64,000 nt of DNA from positions 717,001 through 781,000 of the forward strand of contig NZ_JAFCKS010000001.1 of NCBI RefSeq assembly GCF_018129995.1, written 5' to 3'. This stretch comes from Bradyrhizobium sp. SZCCT0153 (lineage in GTDB: Bacteria > Pseudomonadota > Alphaproteobacteria > Rhizobiales > Xanthobacteraceae). The notes below the pieces were generated by a model that was not told the DNA's origin, did not search any database, and saw only the letters and a list, made by a program, of their open reading frames with translations. The translations under genes were made by a program, and so were the position numbers. Position 1 is the stretch's first letter. Each line of letters starts with the position of its first letter. Shown one piece after another: positions 1 to 9,082 of this stretch.

Positions 1-1207
1 CCGCCAGCCTGTCGGCGAGATGCTCTGAATTGCCGAGAATGATGGTCAAGAGATTGTTGAAATCATGCGCCACGCCGCCGGTGAGCTGGCCCATGGCTTC
101 CATCTTCTGCGATTGGCTGAGCTTCTGGTTGAGGTCTGCGATGGCCGCGCGTTGCTGCTCGAGCGACTCCGCGGTGCCGTTGAGCAGGGTCATCAATCCG
201 CCGAGCTCGCCGCGCGGATGGGGAAGAGGAATTCGCGCGCTGAGATCGCCGAGCCCAAGCCTCTTCGCCATGGTGGCGAGCCGCCCGACCTGGCGCCCGA
301 CGCTCACGGTGGCGAGGATCCATACGCCGGCCAGCAGCAGCAGCGAGGCCACCGCGAGGATCGCCATGTCCTCGTGGAGCCGGCGGTTCGCCGCCGCGAC
401 CAGTCCGTCCTTGGACCGTCCGACCAGGACGTAGAGGCCGGCGTCACGGGTCGAAGGCGAGCGGGCGACGGCCCAGACCTGCGTTCGGCCCTCGCGATCG
501 GTCACTTCCTGAAACGCCTTCTGACCCGGAGCTGTCGCGAAGCGCAGCAGGTGGGATCCTGCAATCGACGCGCCCACGGGTTCGGCCCAGCCCGCTCCCG
601 AGGGGGCGACGAGAACAGTCCCCTTGCCGTCGATGAGCAGCACCTCCTTCTCGCCAAGCAGCCGCTTGTGGTGGTACTCGGCGAATTTGCGCAGATTGAA
701 CGATGCGAGCAGGATCAGTTTCAGCGCGCCTGCCTCCGATCGCACCGGATATGCGATCTGGAGCACCGATATTCCGGTCAGCCGGCCGAAGACCGGCTCC
801 AGCACGACGCCGTGCGAAACCAGGGCCTGCTTGAAATAGGCGCGATCCCTCAGATCGAGGGTGCGGTTGGTCCGCAGCGAGTCGCAGAACAGGCTGCCGT
901 CCGGATCGATGGTCAGGATGCCGGTGAACTGAGGATATTCCTCGCGGACATCGGAGAGGAAAGCCGAGCACGCCGCCTTGTCGCGCGTGTCGAGGTCGCG
1001 CGCACGGGCCAGCCCATAGTGAAGCTGGGCGGTGCCCTGAATCTTTTCGCTCAGATCGCTTGCAATCTCGTCAGCCGACGCCGCCAGATTGGCCAGGGCG
1101 GCGTTGATTTCGCTGGTCCTGTTCTGCATGAAACGCAGCCCGACGAGGCTTGCCGGCACCAGCATGGCCGCGATCACGAGTATCAGTAGCCGGGTACGCA
1201 AGCTCAT
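1..1207 (-). CDS. Sensor histidine kinase, cut by window edge (N-terminal 402 residues)
   Basis: Reading the minus strand from an ATG at 1207, one open frame continues to the window edge without a stop. It starts with a membrane segment (about residues 8-25), then an extracytoplasmic region resembling a dCACHE sensor, a second membrane segment (near residue 290, [13 protein letters not shown]), a HAMP-like linker ([19 protein letters not shown]) and the start of a HisKA dimerisation domain with the phospho-acceptor box [10 protein letters not shown]. The '[13 protein letters not shown]' lead-in is typical of hybrid or HWE-neighbouring kinases of rhizobia. The ATPase domain and any receiver domain lie outside the window. 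The ligand is unknown. The family call is solid; the partial length is due only to the window. Confidence 0.85.
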   Translation of the reverse strand, partial: MSLRTRLLILVIAAMLVPASLVGLRFMQNRTSEINAALANLAASADEIASDLSEKIQGTAQLHYGLARARDLDTRDKAACSAFLSDVREEYPQFTGILTIDPDGSLFCDSLRTNRTLDLRDRAYFKQALVSHGVVLEPVFGRLTGISVLQIAYPVRSEAGALKLILLASFNLRKFAEYHHKRLLGEKEVLLIDGKGTVLVAPSGAGWAEPVGASIAGSHLLRFATAPGQKAFQEVTDREGRTQVWAVARSPSTRDAGLYVLVGRSKDGLVAAANRRLHEDMAILAVASLLLLAGVWILATVSVGRQVGRLATMAKRLGLGDLSARIPLPHPRGELGGLMTLLNGTAESLEQQRAAIADLNQKLSQSQKMEAMGQLTGGVAHDFNNLLTIILGNSEHLADRLA

Positions 1208-1523
1208 CGGTCGGGCGGTCCATTCCGGTCATCGCGAATGCTCGTTCAAAGACCCAATTTGCGGTACCACCATCCGTTCAGTCCATAGGCTCGGGGCCGA
1301 AAAAAGCCCCTGGCGTGAAAGATTTCGCGCCGTGTGCATCACGGTTGAGCCTCCTGAAGGGAGCGCCGGCGCCGGTGCGGTGGTTTTCCCCGGGCGCGCG
1401 GCGGAGGCTTGGGAATACCGTTGTCGGCGATCAACTCGCGCGTGCGCGCGCCGGAGAGAGGCGCTAACATGGAGGTCGATCCGCGTGCGACGGAGATCGC
1501 GGCGGCAGATGAGGAGGGAGCCG

Positions 1524-2297
1524 ATGTCCATTTCGGGCAAGGTCGATCCGGTGGTGCGTCCCGTTGCGGCGACCGACATCGCCGAAGCGCTGGTCGAGGG
1601 CCTGCGTGATTTCCAGGCGCTGCCGTTTTACGGTCTCTGCTTCGGTGCGCTCTACGCGGCCGGCGGCATCGTCATCATGCTGTGCCTCACCGCGTTCGGC
1701 ATGGTCTATCTCGTCTATCCCCTTGCGGCCGGCTTTGCGTTGATCGGGCCGTTCGTGGCGATCGGCCTCTACGAGGTCAGCCGGCGCCGCGAGCGCGGCG
1801 AGCCGGTCTCGCCCGGCGCGATCTGGTCCGCCATACGTTCACGCAGCGAGATCGGTTGGATGGCCTTCGTCACGCTGTTCGTTTTCGTGATCTGGATGTA
1901 CCAGGTGCGGCTTCTGATCGCCTTGCTGCTCGGGCTGCATGCCTCGTTCTCGAACCTCCAGGAATTCATGACGGTGGTCCTGACGACCAACGAGGGCCTG
2001 CTGTTCCTGGCGATCGGCAACGCGGTCGGCGCTGCACTGTCGCTGGTTTTGTTTGCGCTGACCGTGGTGTCGTTTCCGCTGCTGCTCGATCGTGAGGTCG
2101 ATTTCGTCACGGCGATGGTGACGAGCGTGCGCGCGGTGGTGACGAGCCCGCTGCCGATGATCTCGTGGGCCGCCGTGATCGTGATGCTGCTGATCGTCTC
2201 GGCGCTGCCGTATTTTCTGGGATTGGTCGTGACGCTGCCCGTGCTGGGGCACGCGACCTGGCATCTATATCGGCGCCTGGTGGTGCCGGTGGCGTAA
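1524..2297 (+). CDS. DUF2189 family integral membrane protein
   Basis: A 257-residue protein with a short soluble N-terminus followed by about six hydrophobic segments (for example FYGLCFGALYAAGGIVIML and ALSLVLFALTVVSFPLLL). The pattern PFYGLCFGALYAAGG..P.AAGFALIGPF.A.GLYE.SRR is that of the DUF2189 membrane family, common in alphaproteobacteria and of unknown function. The ATG at 1524 is preceded by GAGGAGGGAG, a strong ribosome site, and agrees with the family start; an open frame extends upstream but is not supported. It is a single gene facing a convergent two-gene operon. Family assignment is good; no biochemical role can be given. Confidence 0.85.
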   Translation: MSISGKVDPVVRPVAATDIAEALVEGLRDFQALPFYGLCFGALYAAGGIVIMLCLTAFGMVYLVYPLAAGFALIGPFVAIGLYEVSRRRERGEPVSPGAIWSAIRSRSEIGWMAFVTLFVFVIWMYQVRLLIALLLGLHASFSNLQEFMTVVLTTNEGLLFLAIGNAVGAALSLVLFALTVVSFPLLLDREVDFVTAMVTSVRAVVTSPLPMISWAAVIVMLLIVSALPYFLGLVVTLPVLGHATWHLYRRLVVPVA

Positions 2298-2325
2298 GCG
2301 GGGAGCCGGACGCACCGGCCGCGTT

Positions 2326-2517
2326 CTATGCGCCCGTTGCCAGGCGGCGAACGCCGGATGAGGTGAGTTCGAGTTCGCCGAGGCGCCTGATCGCATAACC
2401 GAGGCCCGTCAGACGCTCGCCATGCACCTGCGGGATTTCGCGTTGCGCCTTGCCCTTGCCGACCTCGGCTAACGAGGCAAATTCATCCGCGTCGAGGGTC
2501 GCTGTGCCGTCTGTCAT
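2326..2517 (-). CDS. Small acidic hypothetical protein, coupled to transglutaminase-like gene
   Basis: A 63-residue protein starting MTDGTATLDADEFASLAEVG. Its ATG overlaps the stop codon of the upstream transglutaminase-like gene (TGATG), so translation is probably coupled. No signal peptide or known motif is visible; the C-terminal half (GYAIRRLGELELTSSGVRRLATGA) looks like a small winged-helix remnant, but this is weak. The overlap is the main evidence that it is a real gene. Confidence 0.6.
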   Translation of the reverse strand: MTDGTATLDADEFASLAEVGKGKAQREIPQVHGERLTGLGYAIRRLGELELTSSGVRRLATGA

Positions 2518-3323
2518 CAGCTGACCTCGTCGGTCCATACCTTGAAATTGAGCAGAGTGTTCGGGCCGAAGGTCTGGGTGATCGGAACGTCTGCGGCATC
2601 GCGTCCCTGCGCGATCAGCACCCGGCCGATCCGCGGCGTGTTGTTGCGCGGATCGAACATGTGCCAGCTTCCACCGATGAAGGCCTCGAACCAAGCCGCG
2701 AAATCTCCGGCCGCCCACGGCTGCGGTGTGCCGATGTCGCTGAGATAGCCGGTGCAGTAACGCGCCGGGATGTTCATGCAGCGGCAGAACGTGATCGCGA
2801 GATGGGCATAGTCGCGGCACACGCCCTTGCCTTCATCGTAAGCTTCCCGGGCTGTCTTGGTCGCCCGCGCATGCTCATGGCCGAACGTGATGCGGCGATG
2901 AACAAAATCGCAGATCGCCTGGACCCGCGCCCAGCCCGGCGGCGTCTGCTCGAACAATTTCCATGCGATATCCGTCAGGCGATCGGTCTCGCAGTAGCGA
3001 CTGCCGAGCAGATAGACGAGCGTGTCGGTCGGCAGTGCTTCGACGGCGTGCTGAAACGCGTTCGGAAACGCCGGGTCAGGCAGGCCGCTGTCGCGAACGA
3101 CGCCATCGGCAGCAAGGCGGAAGTTGCCGGCCGGCGCCACGATGCGGCTGCACCAATTGCCGAAGAGGTCGCGATAGGGACTGATAACCACTGAGGGGCT
3201 GGTAGTCAGCAGATCGGGCACGATGACATCGGAGGCGCGCGTGAAGTGCGTGCCCAGCACCATGATCATGGGCGTCGGTTGCGGGAACTCGTACAGCATC
3301 TCGAACCCGACGCGGAGCTTCAT
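2517..3323 (-). CDS. Transglutaminase-like family protein
   Basis: A 268-residue cytoplasmic protein. The catalytic core of the transglutaminase/protease-like fold is visible: GKGVCRDYAHLAITFCR around residues 165-182 (nucleophilic Cys), then a downstream His in SWHMFDPRNNTPRIGR (His then Asp). The N-terminal beta-rich region (MKLRVGFEMLYEFPQPTPMIMVL) is the usual partner domain of bacterial members. Such proteins act as cysteine peptidases or transamidases and often lie next to alpha-E or circularly permuted ATP-grasp genes, which are absent here. It overlaps the small downstream gene. Family certain; substrate unknown. Confidence 0.88.
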   Translation of the reverse strand: MKLRVGFEMLYEFPQPTPMIMVLGTHFTRASDVIVPDLLTTSPSVVISPYRDLFGNWCSRIVAPAGNFRLAADGVVRDSGLPDPAFPNAFQHAVEALPTDTLVYLLGSRYCETDRLTDIAWKLFEQTPPGWARVQAICDFVHRRITFGHEHARATKTAREAYDEGKGVCRDYAHLAITFCRCMNIPARYCTGYLSDIGTPQPWAAGDFAAWFEAFIGGSWHMFDPRNNTPRIGRVLIAQGRDAADVPITQTFGPNTLLNFKVWTDEVS

Positions 3324-3659
3324 GCGAACGACTTTCCCTTGGCTGAGCTCCTAACATGGCTACGAAGCGGTCGAACACAAGACGTCGACGGTCTTATTCG
3401 ATCGAGAGTGGCATCTGGCGCGTCAAAAGCGCGGCGGGGGCGAGAAAACGATAGCTAATTGCGGCGATTGCGCGCACGGTGCGGCAATGCCGGAAAGATC
3501 GGTCGTCTCTGCGCACGCGGCGCCACGACGACATGCGCTCGACGTGAAACGGCTCATTTCCTGCACCGGCGGAGCCAACTCATCGCGACGTCTCCAGTGG
3601 TGAGTCGAACGCGGCAGGCTCATGCCGCGGATGCCTGAACAATCCCACAGCGGTTCGAT
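3324..3659. other. Intergenic region, no gene seen
   Basis: About 330 bases between the divergent transglutaminase-like gene and the next small gene. Only short open frames without ribosome sites or recognisable sequence are present. It must hold the promoter of the minus-strand transglutaminase-like operon, but I cannot place -10 and -35 boxes convincingly. Confidence 0.4.
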
Positions 3660-3881
3660 ATGAGATCGAACGCCAACCGAAAGCACCCGATGGAAGCTCT
3701 ACCGATCCAAGCTCTCTCCCCACGGCACGTCAAGACAGATGAAGCGGTTCGGCTCGGCGTAGAGTCGGGCTGGTACGCGATCAAGGTCAGCGGGACCTTT
3801 GTCTCGGGTCCGCACGACTCGGAAGGGGATTGCCGTCGCAAGATCGACGAGATTCAGCCGCCGGTGAAGAAGAAGCGATGA
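3660..3881 (+). CDS. Small hypothetical protein
   Basis: A 73-residue basic protein; the middle (ESGWYAIKVSGTFVSGPHDSEG) has an alternating pattern expected of a small beta-sheet, followed by a charged helix ending KKKR. Proteins of this size and pattern recur in Bradyrhizobium annotations, but I know no function. A second ATG at 3690 could be the true start. No strong ribosome site is visible for either. Confidence 0.45.
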   Translation: MRSNANRKHPMEALPIQALSPRHVKTDEAVRLGVESGWYAIKVSGTFVSGPHDSEGDCRRKIDEIQPPVKKKR

Positions 3882-3899
3882 GGTCGCAGATTCCAGCCG

Positions 3900-4412
3900 C
3901 TACGGCGTCTTGATCCCCATCGCCTTCAGTGCCGCCAGCATCTGCGTCGGCGGCGCCATCTTGATCTGCGGCGCCTTCCCCGTCTCCAGCAGGCTCTTCA
4001 GCCCCGACAGGATCGCCGGCCAGCCCGAACGCCCGCCGGAAAGGATGGCGTCGCTGAGCGGCCGGTCGTGGCCTTCGCTCATGGTGAGCCTGACCGCGTC
4101 GCCGGCCGGCTCGATGTCATAGGTCACGAGAGTCGGTCCGAGCTTCTCGATCAGCTCGGGCCAGTTGACGTTGAAGGTCACCGACAGCTTTTTCGGCGGA
4201 TCGTATGCGAGCACCTCGCCGCTGATGTGCGGGGCGCCATCCGGCGTGCGGACGATGAACGCGCCGCCAAGTCGCGGCTCCACCTCCACGGCATTGCCGA
4301 AGAAATATTGGCGGCTGAACTCGGCCGAGGTCAGCGCTTCCCACACCTTCTCCGGCGTTGAAGCGATGTAGATGGTGTAGACCGTGAGCGGCTTGAATTG
4401 ATCGAGGTTCAT
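3900..4412 (-). CDS. SRPBCC (AHSA1-like) family protein, second copy of tandem pair
   Basis: A 170-residue member of the SRPBCC/AHSA1 (START-like) fold: TVYTIYIASTPEKVWEALTS opening, a central DPPKKLSVTFN strand, and a C-terminal long helix (GWPAILSGLKSLLETGK). These proteins bind hydrophobic ligands in a deep cavity; in bacteria they often sit behind an ArsR regulator, as here. The start is the ATG at 4412, which overlaps the upstream paralogue's stop codon (ATGA); an in-frame upstream start would sit inside the paralogue. Ligand unknown. Confidence 0.88.
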   Translation of the reverse strand: MNLDQFKPLTVYTIYIASTPEKVWEALTSAEFSRQYFFGNAVEVEPRLGGAFIVRTPDGAPHISGEVLAYDPPKKLSVTFNVNWPELIEKLGPTLVTYDIEPAGDAVRLTMSEGHDRPLSDAILSGGRSGWPAILSGLKSLLETGKAPQIKMAPPTQMLAALKAMGIKTP

Positions 4413-4879
4413 TTTGCGTCGAATCCCTTGTTGAGCGCCGTGCACGGGATGGCGAGCACCTTGCCTCTCTCCAGGAGGCTCTTGAGCCCGGACAGGATCG
4501 CCGGCCAGCCATTGGAGACGGCCCCGAGATACTTCCCGCCTTCGACGAAGCCGTCATGCAGCACGGTCAAACGCACGAGCGCGCCGAACGGTTCGATGGT
4601 GAAGACCACCCGCGAGATCGGTTCGCCGCGCAGCTCTTCGTACTTCTGGTGCTTGAAGCTGTAGGACAACCGCCGCGGTGGATCGGCTTCCAGGATTTCG
4701 CCGGAATCGGTGATCTCGCCCTCCAGCAGCAGCGCGAAGGGGGAGCCGATTTTCCAGTCCGACCTGACCTCGGCGCCGAACCAGTATTGCCGGGTGAACT
4801 CGCTCGACGTCAGCGCCTCCCAAAGCCTCTCCGGTGTGGTCTCGATGTAGGTGACATAGACGAACTCCGGCTTACTCAT
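4409..4879 (-). CDS. SRPBCC (AHSA1-like) family protein, first copy of tandem pair
   Basis: A 156-residue paralogue of the next gene; both share the opening YxTxIETTPERLWEALTSSEFTRQYWFG pattern type and the closing GWPAILSGLKSLLE helix, so the pair arose by tandem duplication. The fold is the AHSA1/SRPBCC ligand-binding cavity. Its ATG lies inside the 3' end of the ArsR-type gene (8-base overlap), so the three genes form one coupled operon. Ligand unknown. Confidence 0.88.
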   Translation of the reverse strand: MSKPEFVYVTYIETTPERLWEALTSSEFTRQYWFGAEVRSDWKIGSPFALLLEGEITDSGEILEADPPRRLSYSFKHQKYEELRGEPISRVVFTIEPFGALVRLTVLHDGFVEGGKYLGAVSNGWPAILSGLKSLLERGKVLAIPCTALNKGFDAK

Positions 4880-5186
4880 CGCGCTTCTCCTGCTGGCGTT
4901 TCAACTCGCTGAGCGCGGCGAGCTTGCCGCGCTCGAATTTTTTAATCCAGCGTTCGCCGATCTGATGGATCGGCACCGGGTTGAGATAGTGCAGCTTCTC
5001 GCGGCCATGCCTGATGGTCGTGACAAGATTGGCCTCCTCGAGGATGACAAGGTGCTTGGTCACGGCCTGGCGCGTCATCGCGAGGCCTTCGCAAAGCTCG
5101 TTCAGCGTCTGGCCGTTTCTGGCATGAAGCCTGTCGAGCAGCGACCGTCGTGACGCATCGGCGAGCGCTTTGAAGACCTCATCCAT
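4872..5186 (-). CDS. ArsR-family winged-helix transcriptional regulator
   Basis: A 104-residue regulator with the ArsR helix-turn-helix (ALADASRRSLLDRLHARNG..LNELCEGLAMTRQAVTKHLVILEEANLV, residues 5-55). There is no CxC metal-sensing motif, so it belongs to the non-metal group that accompanies SRPBCC genes and probably controls its own operon. I chose the ATG at 5186 (MDEVFKALADAS) because it gives the standard family N-terminus; an ATG 18 bases upstream is possible. Downstream genes overlap it. Confidence 0.9.
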   Translation of the reverse strand: MDEVFKALADASRRSLLDRLHARNGQTLNELCEGLAMTRQAVTKHLVILEEANLVTTIRHGREKLHYLNPVPIHQIGERWIKKFERGKLAALSELKRQQEKRDE

Positions 5187-5359
5187 GGCTGCGATAATAG
5201 GCAACTAAAAGGTTGCATGTCAAGATGGCGTTTTTGGCGCACGCAATATGGGTGTTGCGGATGTCGATCTGATCAGCCCGCGCTTTGCAGCGGTGACGTC
5301 TTCCGTTCCCGCCTCCGCCATGCATTAATGCTCCAAACCGCCCTCAGCGAGTCCTCACC

Positions 5360-5980
5360 ATGATGTCCCTGCAAGCCTATCTCGCCTTCCTCGCCACCTG
5401 CATCGCGCTCGCGCTGCTGCCGGGTCCGATCGTCACGCTCGTCATCGCCAACGGGCTACGCCACGGCACGCGCGCGGCGCTGACCAACGTGGCCGGCGCC
5501 CAGGCCGGCCTCGCCATCGTCATCGTCATCGTTGCGGTCGGCCTGACCTCGCTGATGGCAACCATGGGCTACTGGTTCGACTGGGTACGCTTTGCCGGCG
5601 CCGCCTATCTGGTCTGGCTCGGCATCAAGCTGATCTGGGCGCCGGTCGAGGGCGTCAACGTCGACGAGCCGCCGGCGCCGCCGCGCGGCGGGTTCTTCCT
5701 GCAAGGTTTCCTGGTGCTGCTGTCGAACCCGAAGGTGCTGGTGTTTTTCGGCGCCTTCATCCCGCAGTTCATGGACATGAACCGCGACCACTTCCCTCAG
5801 GTCGCGCTGCTCGGGGCCACCTTCATGGTCACCGCGGTGATGACGGACGCGCTCTACGCCATCGCCGCCGGGCGCGCGCGAAAATTCTTCTCAGCCCGCC
5901 GCACGCGGATGATGTCGCGCATCTCCGGCGGCTTCATGATCGGCGGCGGCATCTGGCTGGCGCTGACCCGGGCAAAATAA
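5360..5980 (+). CDS. LysE family translocator
   Basis: A 206-residue inner-membrane protein with the LysE/RhtB signature: six hydrophobic segments, N-terminal LALLPGPIVTLVIANGLRHG (the PGP loop) and the internal GAAYLVWLGIKLIW and FLVLLSNPKVLVFFGAFIPQF segments. The family exports amino acids and derivatives. The start follows 'caccatgatg'; either adjacent ATG may be used. It is a stand-alone gene, so the exported substrate cannot be inferred from neighbours. Confidence 0.9.
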   Translation: MMSLQAYLAFLATCIALALLPGPIVTLVIANGLRHGTRAALTNVAGAQAGLAIVIVIVAVGLTSLMATMGYWFDWVRFAGAAYLVWLGIKLIWAPVEGVNVDEPPAPPRGGFFLQGFLVLLSNPKVLVFFGAFIPQFMDMNRDHFPQVALLGATFMVTAVMTDALYAIAAGRARKFFSARRTRMMSRISGGFMIGGGIWLALTRAK

Positions 5981-6062
5981 CCCCTCCAAAGCCGGTCCGG
6001 CTTGAACCCTTCGCAGCGGCAATGCGTCCAATCTGACATTGCCGCCGACGAAGGAATTGCCC

Positions 6063-7046
6063 GTGCCCGATCTGCCATGGTTCGTCTATGCGATGCTGCT
6101 CGCACCGCTCGGGCTCATCCTGGTCGCCGCCATCGTCAAGACCTGGCAGGTGCGCGAGGCGCGAAACTGGCCGCAAACGCCCGGCAAGGTCATGACCTCG
6201 GTCGCCGAATTGCGCGACGTCAAGGTTTTCGACGACGATCGCGAGGGAGGCTCTCGCCTCGAAAGCCGCAACTTTGCGAACGTGACTTACGAATATTCGG
6301 TCGGTGGCCGCAAGCTGCGCTGCAACCGTATCTCGATCGGCGAGGACCTCGGCAATTTTCAGGTCGCCGAGAAGCTCGCGAAATATCCCGCCGGCACGAT
6401 CGTCACCGTCTATTACAATCCTCGCCATCCCGATCAGGCCGTGCTCGAGCGCGACCTTCCCAAGGGGCTGTGGGGCTGCCTCGGCATCGGCACGGTGGTC
6501 GTGCTTGCCATCGTGTTCGGCTCGGCCTTCGGCCTCAACCAGACTTATGCCTATCTCGCGCACCACGTCGGACGGCCCGATCTCGCCGGCCTCGTGGTCG
6601 CCTTTGCCGCGTTCGGCCTCGTCATCGCGCTGATGGGGTATGCCGTGCACCGGCAGGCGTCGATGGCGACGCGCTGGCCGGTGGTGCCGGGCACCATCAA
6701 GCTGTCGGGGATCGAGGACTATCGCGAGGCCAGCGAACCCGGCGAGGCGCGGGGCACCGAGATGTTCGGCAAGCGGGTGACCTACACCTACCTCTATCAG
6801 AACGTCAGCTACACCAATGAATGTGCGCGCGTCGCTGCCGGTACGCCGTCGGCTTCTGATGACATGCTGCGCAAGCTGATGTCGCGCTACCAGGACGGCG
6901 CGACCGTCGAGGTTCGCGTCAATCCCGACAACCCGGCCGAGGCAACGCTCGATGCAGGCGGCGCTGGCCGCATTGCCTTTGTGCTGTGGGGCATTGCCGC
7001 GATCTTCGCCGCGCTCGCGATGTTCGTCGCGACACGGGGGAGCTAG
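6063..7046 (+). CDS. DUF3592 family membrane protein with duplicated domain
   Basis: A 327-residue protein with two copies of the DUF3592 module. The first (residues about 30-130) carries WPQTPGKVMTS..., VTYEYSVGGRKLRCNRI and VTVYYNPRHPDQAVLERDL; the second (about 205-305) carries WPVVPGTIKLSG, VTYTYLYQNVSYTNECARV and VEVRVNPDNPAEATLD. Each is bracketed by membrane helices. The GTG at 6063 has AAGGA seven bases upstream and is preferred over a TTG further up. Function of the family is unknown. Confidence 0.82.
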   Translation: MPDLPWFVYAMLLAPLGLILVAAIVKTWQVREARNWPQTPGKVMTSVAELRDVKVFDDDREGGSRLESRNFANVTYEYSVGGRKLRCNRISIGEDLGNFQVAEKLAKYPAGTIVTVYYNPRHPDQAVLERDLPKGLWGCLGIGTVVVLAIVFGSAFGLNQTYAYLAHHVGRPDLAGLVVAFAAFGLVIALMGYAVHRQASMATRWPVVPGTIKLSGIEDYREASEPGEARGTEMFGKRVTYTYLYQNVSYTNECARVAAGTPSASDDMLRKLMSRYQDGATVEVRVNPDNPAEATLDAGGAGRIAFVLWGIAAIFAALAMFVATRGS

Positions 7047-7849
7047 TCGACCAGCCTCGCCGCCCGCAGCTCCACCTCGATCTCCGCAAAGATCCGCGCC
7101 AGCCGCTCGGCCCATTGCTGTTGGCCGGACTGGTCGGCGATCAGATCCTGACGAATCTCGATGCCGGTGTTGACGAGGCCGCGGGCCTCGCCGTGGACGG
7201 GGATGGTGTAGTCGGTGAGGTCGTTCACGGCATAGGGCTCGTTGTCGCCGACGACGAGATCGCCCTCGGCGCGGAGGTGCCTGAGCAGCAGCTGCGGCAG
7301 CACGGTGTCGCGATTGTAGAGTGCGCCGATGTGCCAGGGGCGTGCGACGCCGGCATAGACCGGCGTGAAGCTGTGCAGCGACACCAGCACCGTCGGTTTC
7401 TTGTCGTGCAGGCGGCGGTCGATCGCGGCCTCGATGCGACCGTGATAGGGCTCGAAGATTTCGCGGCGCCTTGCGGTGCGCTGCTGCTCCGTGATCCCTT
7501 CGTTGCCCGGGATCGCGGTTGCTTCGGAAATCAACGGGATCGAGCTCACGGCGGCCGGCGGGCGGTTGCAATCGATCACCAGCCGCGAGTAGCGCTGCGC
7601 GATCAAATGCGCATCCAGCATCTCTGCCAGCCGGTCGGCGACGCCGGCAATGCCAATGTCCCAGGCAATGTGCCGCGTCAGCTCGCTGCCTGCGACGCCG
7701 AGATCGTCGAGCGCGCGGGGCAGGATCCGTCCGTAATGATCCGAGGTCAGCAGAAAGGGCGATTGGCCGGCCGTGTTGACTTCATGGACCGGATGGGCCT
7801 CGCCCTCGCCGAGCAGTTGAGATAGCGCGCCTGTTGCGTCTGTATCCAT
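7043..7849 (-). CDS. N-formylglutamate amidohydrolase family protein
   Basis: A 268-residue member of the N-formylglutamate amidohydrolase (HutG/FGase-like) family. Visible landmarks are the SPFLLTSDHYGRILP opening, LVIDCNRPP in the middle and TVLVSLHSFTPVYAG, with the acidic and histidine residues that bind the metal. HutG hydrolyses N-formyl-L-glutamate, but many alphaproteobacterial paralogues of this size stand alone, as this one does, with no hut genes nearby; the exact substrate is therefore uncertain. Start chosen at the ATG at 7849 (MDTDATGAL). Its 3' end overlaps that of the convergent DUF3592 gene by 4 bases. Confidence 0.85.
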   Translation of the reverse strand: MDTDATGALSQLLGEGEAHPVHEVNTAGQSPFLLTSDHYGRILPRALDDLGVAGSELTRHIAWDIGIAGVADRLAEMLDAHLIAQRYSRLVIDCNRPPAAVSSIPLISEATAIPGNEGITEQQRTARRREIFEPYHGRIEAAIDRRLHDKKPTVLVSLHSFTPVYAGVARPWHIGALYNRDTVLPQLLLRHLRAEGDLVVGDNEPYAVNDLTDYTIPVHGEARGLVNTGIEIRQDLIADQSGQQQWAERLARIFAEIEVELRAARLVD

Positions 7850-7962
7850 ACGGGGTTGCCTGTCGAAGCAGCACTGATCCGCTAGGCTATAAAGCATGGG
7901 GCCCCAAAGCACTATTGCGAAGACGGCTTGAATGGGCGCCCGTTCGCGGGATAACAAGCTCC

Positions 7963-8361
7963 ATGACCTCCGATCGCCTTTTCGTCTACGGCACCCTGAT
8001 GCGCGGCTTCGACCATCCGATGGCGCGGCTGCTCGCGGCGCATGCGGACTTCCTCGGGGAGGCGACCTGCCGCGGCCGGCTCGTCCTGGTGAAACACTAT
8101 CCGGGATTGCTGCTGTCCGAGGCGCCGTCCGATCGCGTGCACGGCGAGCTCTTTCACCTGCGCGCGGGCGACGAACTCTTGGGCGAGCTCGACATGTACG
8201 AAGCCTGCGGCGAGGGCTTTCCTGAACCGACGGAATATCTGCGCGAGCTGATCGACGTGACGCTGCCGGACGGGGCCACCGAGAAAGCCTGGACCTACGT
8301 CTACAACTGGCCCGTCATTGACCTGCCCGTCATCGAGTCCGGTCGTTTCCTGGATCACTAG
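7963..8361 (+). CDS. Gamma-glutamylcyclotransferase-like (AIG2/GGCT fold) protein
   Basis: A 132-residue protein opening with LFVYGTLMRGFDHP, the YGTL phosphate-loop-like motif of the GGCT/AIG2 fold, followed by GRLVLVKHYPGLLLS and HGELFHLR; a conserved acidic stretch (ELDMYEACGEGF) supplies the probable catalytic Glu. Members cyclise gamma-glutamyl amines or act on related amides. The ATG at 7963 gives the family N-terminus. It ends 4 bases inside the convergent next gene. Confidence 0.85.
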   Translation: MTSDRLFVYGTLMRGFDHPMARLLAAHADFLGEATCRGRLVLVKHYPGLLLSEAPSDRVHGELFHLRAGDELLGELDMYEACGEGFPEPTEYLRELIDVTLPDGATEKAWTYVYNWPVIDLPVIESGRFLDH

Positions 8362-8921
8362 GCCGACAGCACTTCCTTCACAACGCGCACATCCACCTCG
8401 CGCTCGACATAGGTCCACTCCTCGGTCCGCCTCAGCATCGCGACCAGCTCCTCGAACAGCGAGGCGTGCGTGGGGGCGAATTCGAACCAGGTCAGGAAAT
8501 CGAACGGACCGCCGAGGTCGCGGCAGTGATAGAGCTGGCGGGCGATGGCGGGCAGGTAGCGCAGGCTGCTCGCGATGTGATGCGATTTGTCCTCGAAGAT
8601 CCTGCGGCGCTCTTCCTGGGTGAGCTCCCACCAGGCCTGCGACTTGCGGATCGGGATCAGCGCCGCGCTGGTTGCCTCCAGTCGGCCGAGGCCGGCCTGG
8701 ACGGCCACCAGCTGCTGCTTCTCGGCGCGCTCAGTGTAGCGCAAGCTGCTCGCGGCGCCGACCAGCCGCCAGGCATTGCGCGAGGGCACCAGCGGCAACG
8801 CGATGGCCTCGCTGTCGGTGACCGACAGCGCTGGCATGAAGGGCAGGGGCTCGCCCGTCACGGGCGAAATCGAGGTGATGCGCCAGCCCCCGCTCTGACC
8901 GCCTCGAAAGGTCCTGAACAT
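8358..8921 (-). CDS. Chlorite dismutase family protein
   Basis: A 187-residue protein of the chlorite-dismutase (Cld/HemQ-like) fold. The C-terminal part is diagnostic: ELTQEERRRIFEDKSHHI, YLPAIARQLYHCRDLGGPFDFLTWFEFAPTHASLFEELVAML. The 'SHH' region lies where the proximal haem histidine is found in the family. Length (under 200) matches the short clade-2 type. Whether it binds haem and what it oxidises cannot be told from sequence alone. Confidence 0.85.
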   Translation of the reverse strand: MFRTFRGGQSGGWRITSISPVTGEPLPFMPALSVTDSEAIALPLVPSRNAWRLVGAASSLRYTERAEKQQLVAVQAGLGRLEATSAALIPIRKSQAWWELTQEERRRIFEDKSHHIASSLRYLPAIARQLYHCRDLGGPFDFLTWFEFAPTHASLFEELVAMLRRTEEWTYVEREVDVRVVKEVLSA

Positions 8922-9082
8922 GCCCTATCGAAGCGTGGAACCGGGCCGGGTTCAAGCTTTCCGTCGAAACTTTCGACCTGTGAATAGCCGGGAGAAGCCA
9001 CACATGCTTCGTATTTCCGAGGGCCATCCCTATATGCCTATCCGGTTGGCCATAATGCCGACTCAGCCCAGAAATCAGCATC

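Noticed and set aside
65..1189. Long plus-strand open frame (374 codons) at the window start
   Set aside because: It lies opposite the histidine kinase; its protein is His/Arg/Gly-rich without any motif, while the minus-strand frame gives CACHE, HAMP and HisKA features.
5934..7571. 545-codon minus-strand frame
   Set aside because: Runs across two well-supported genes (DUF3592 and the amidohydrolase) in the wrong frame.
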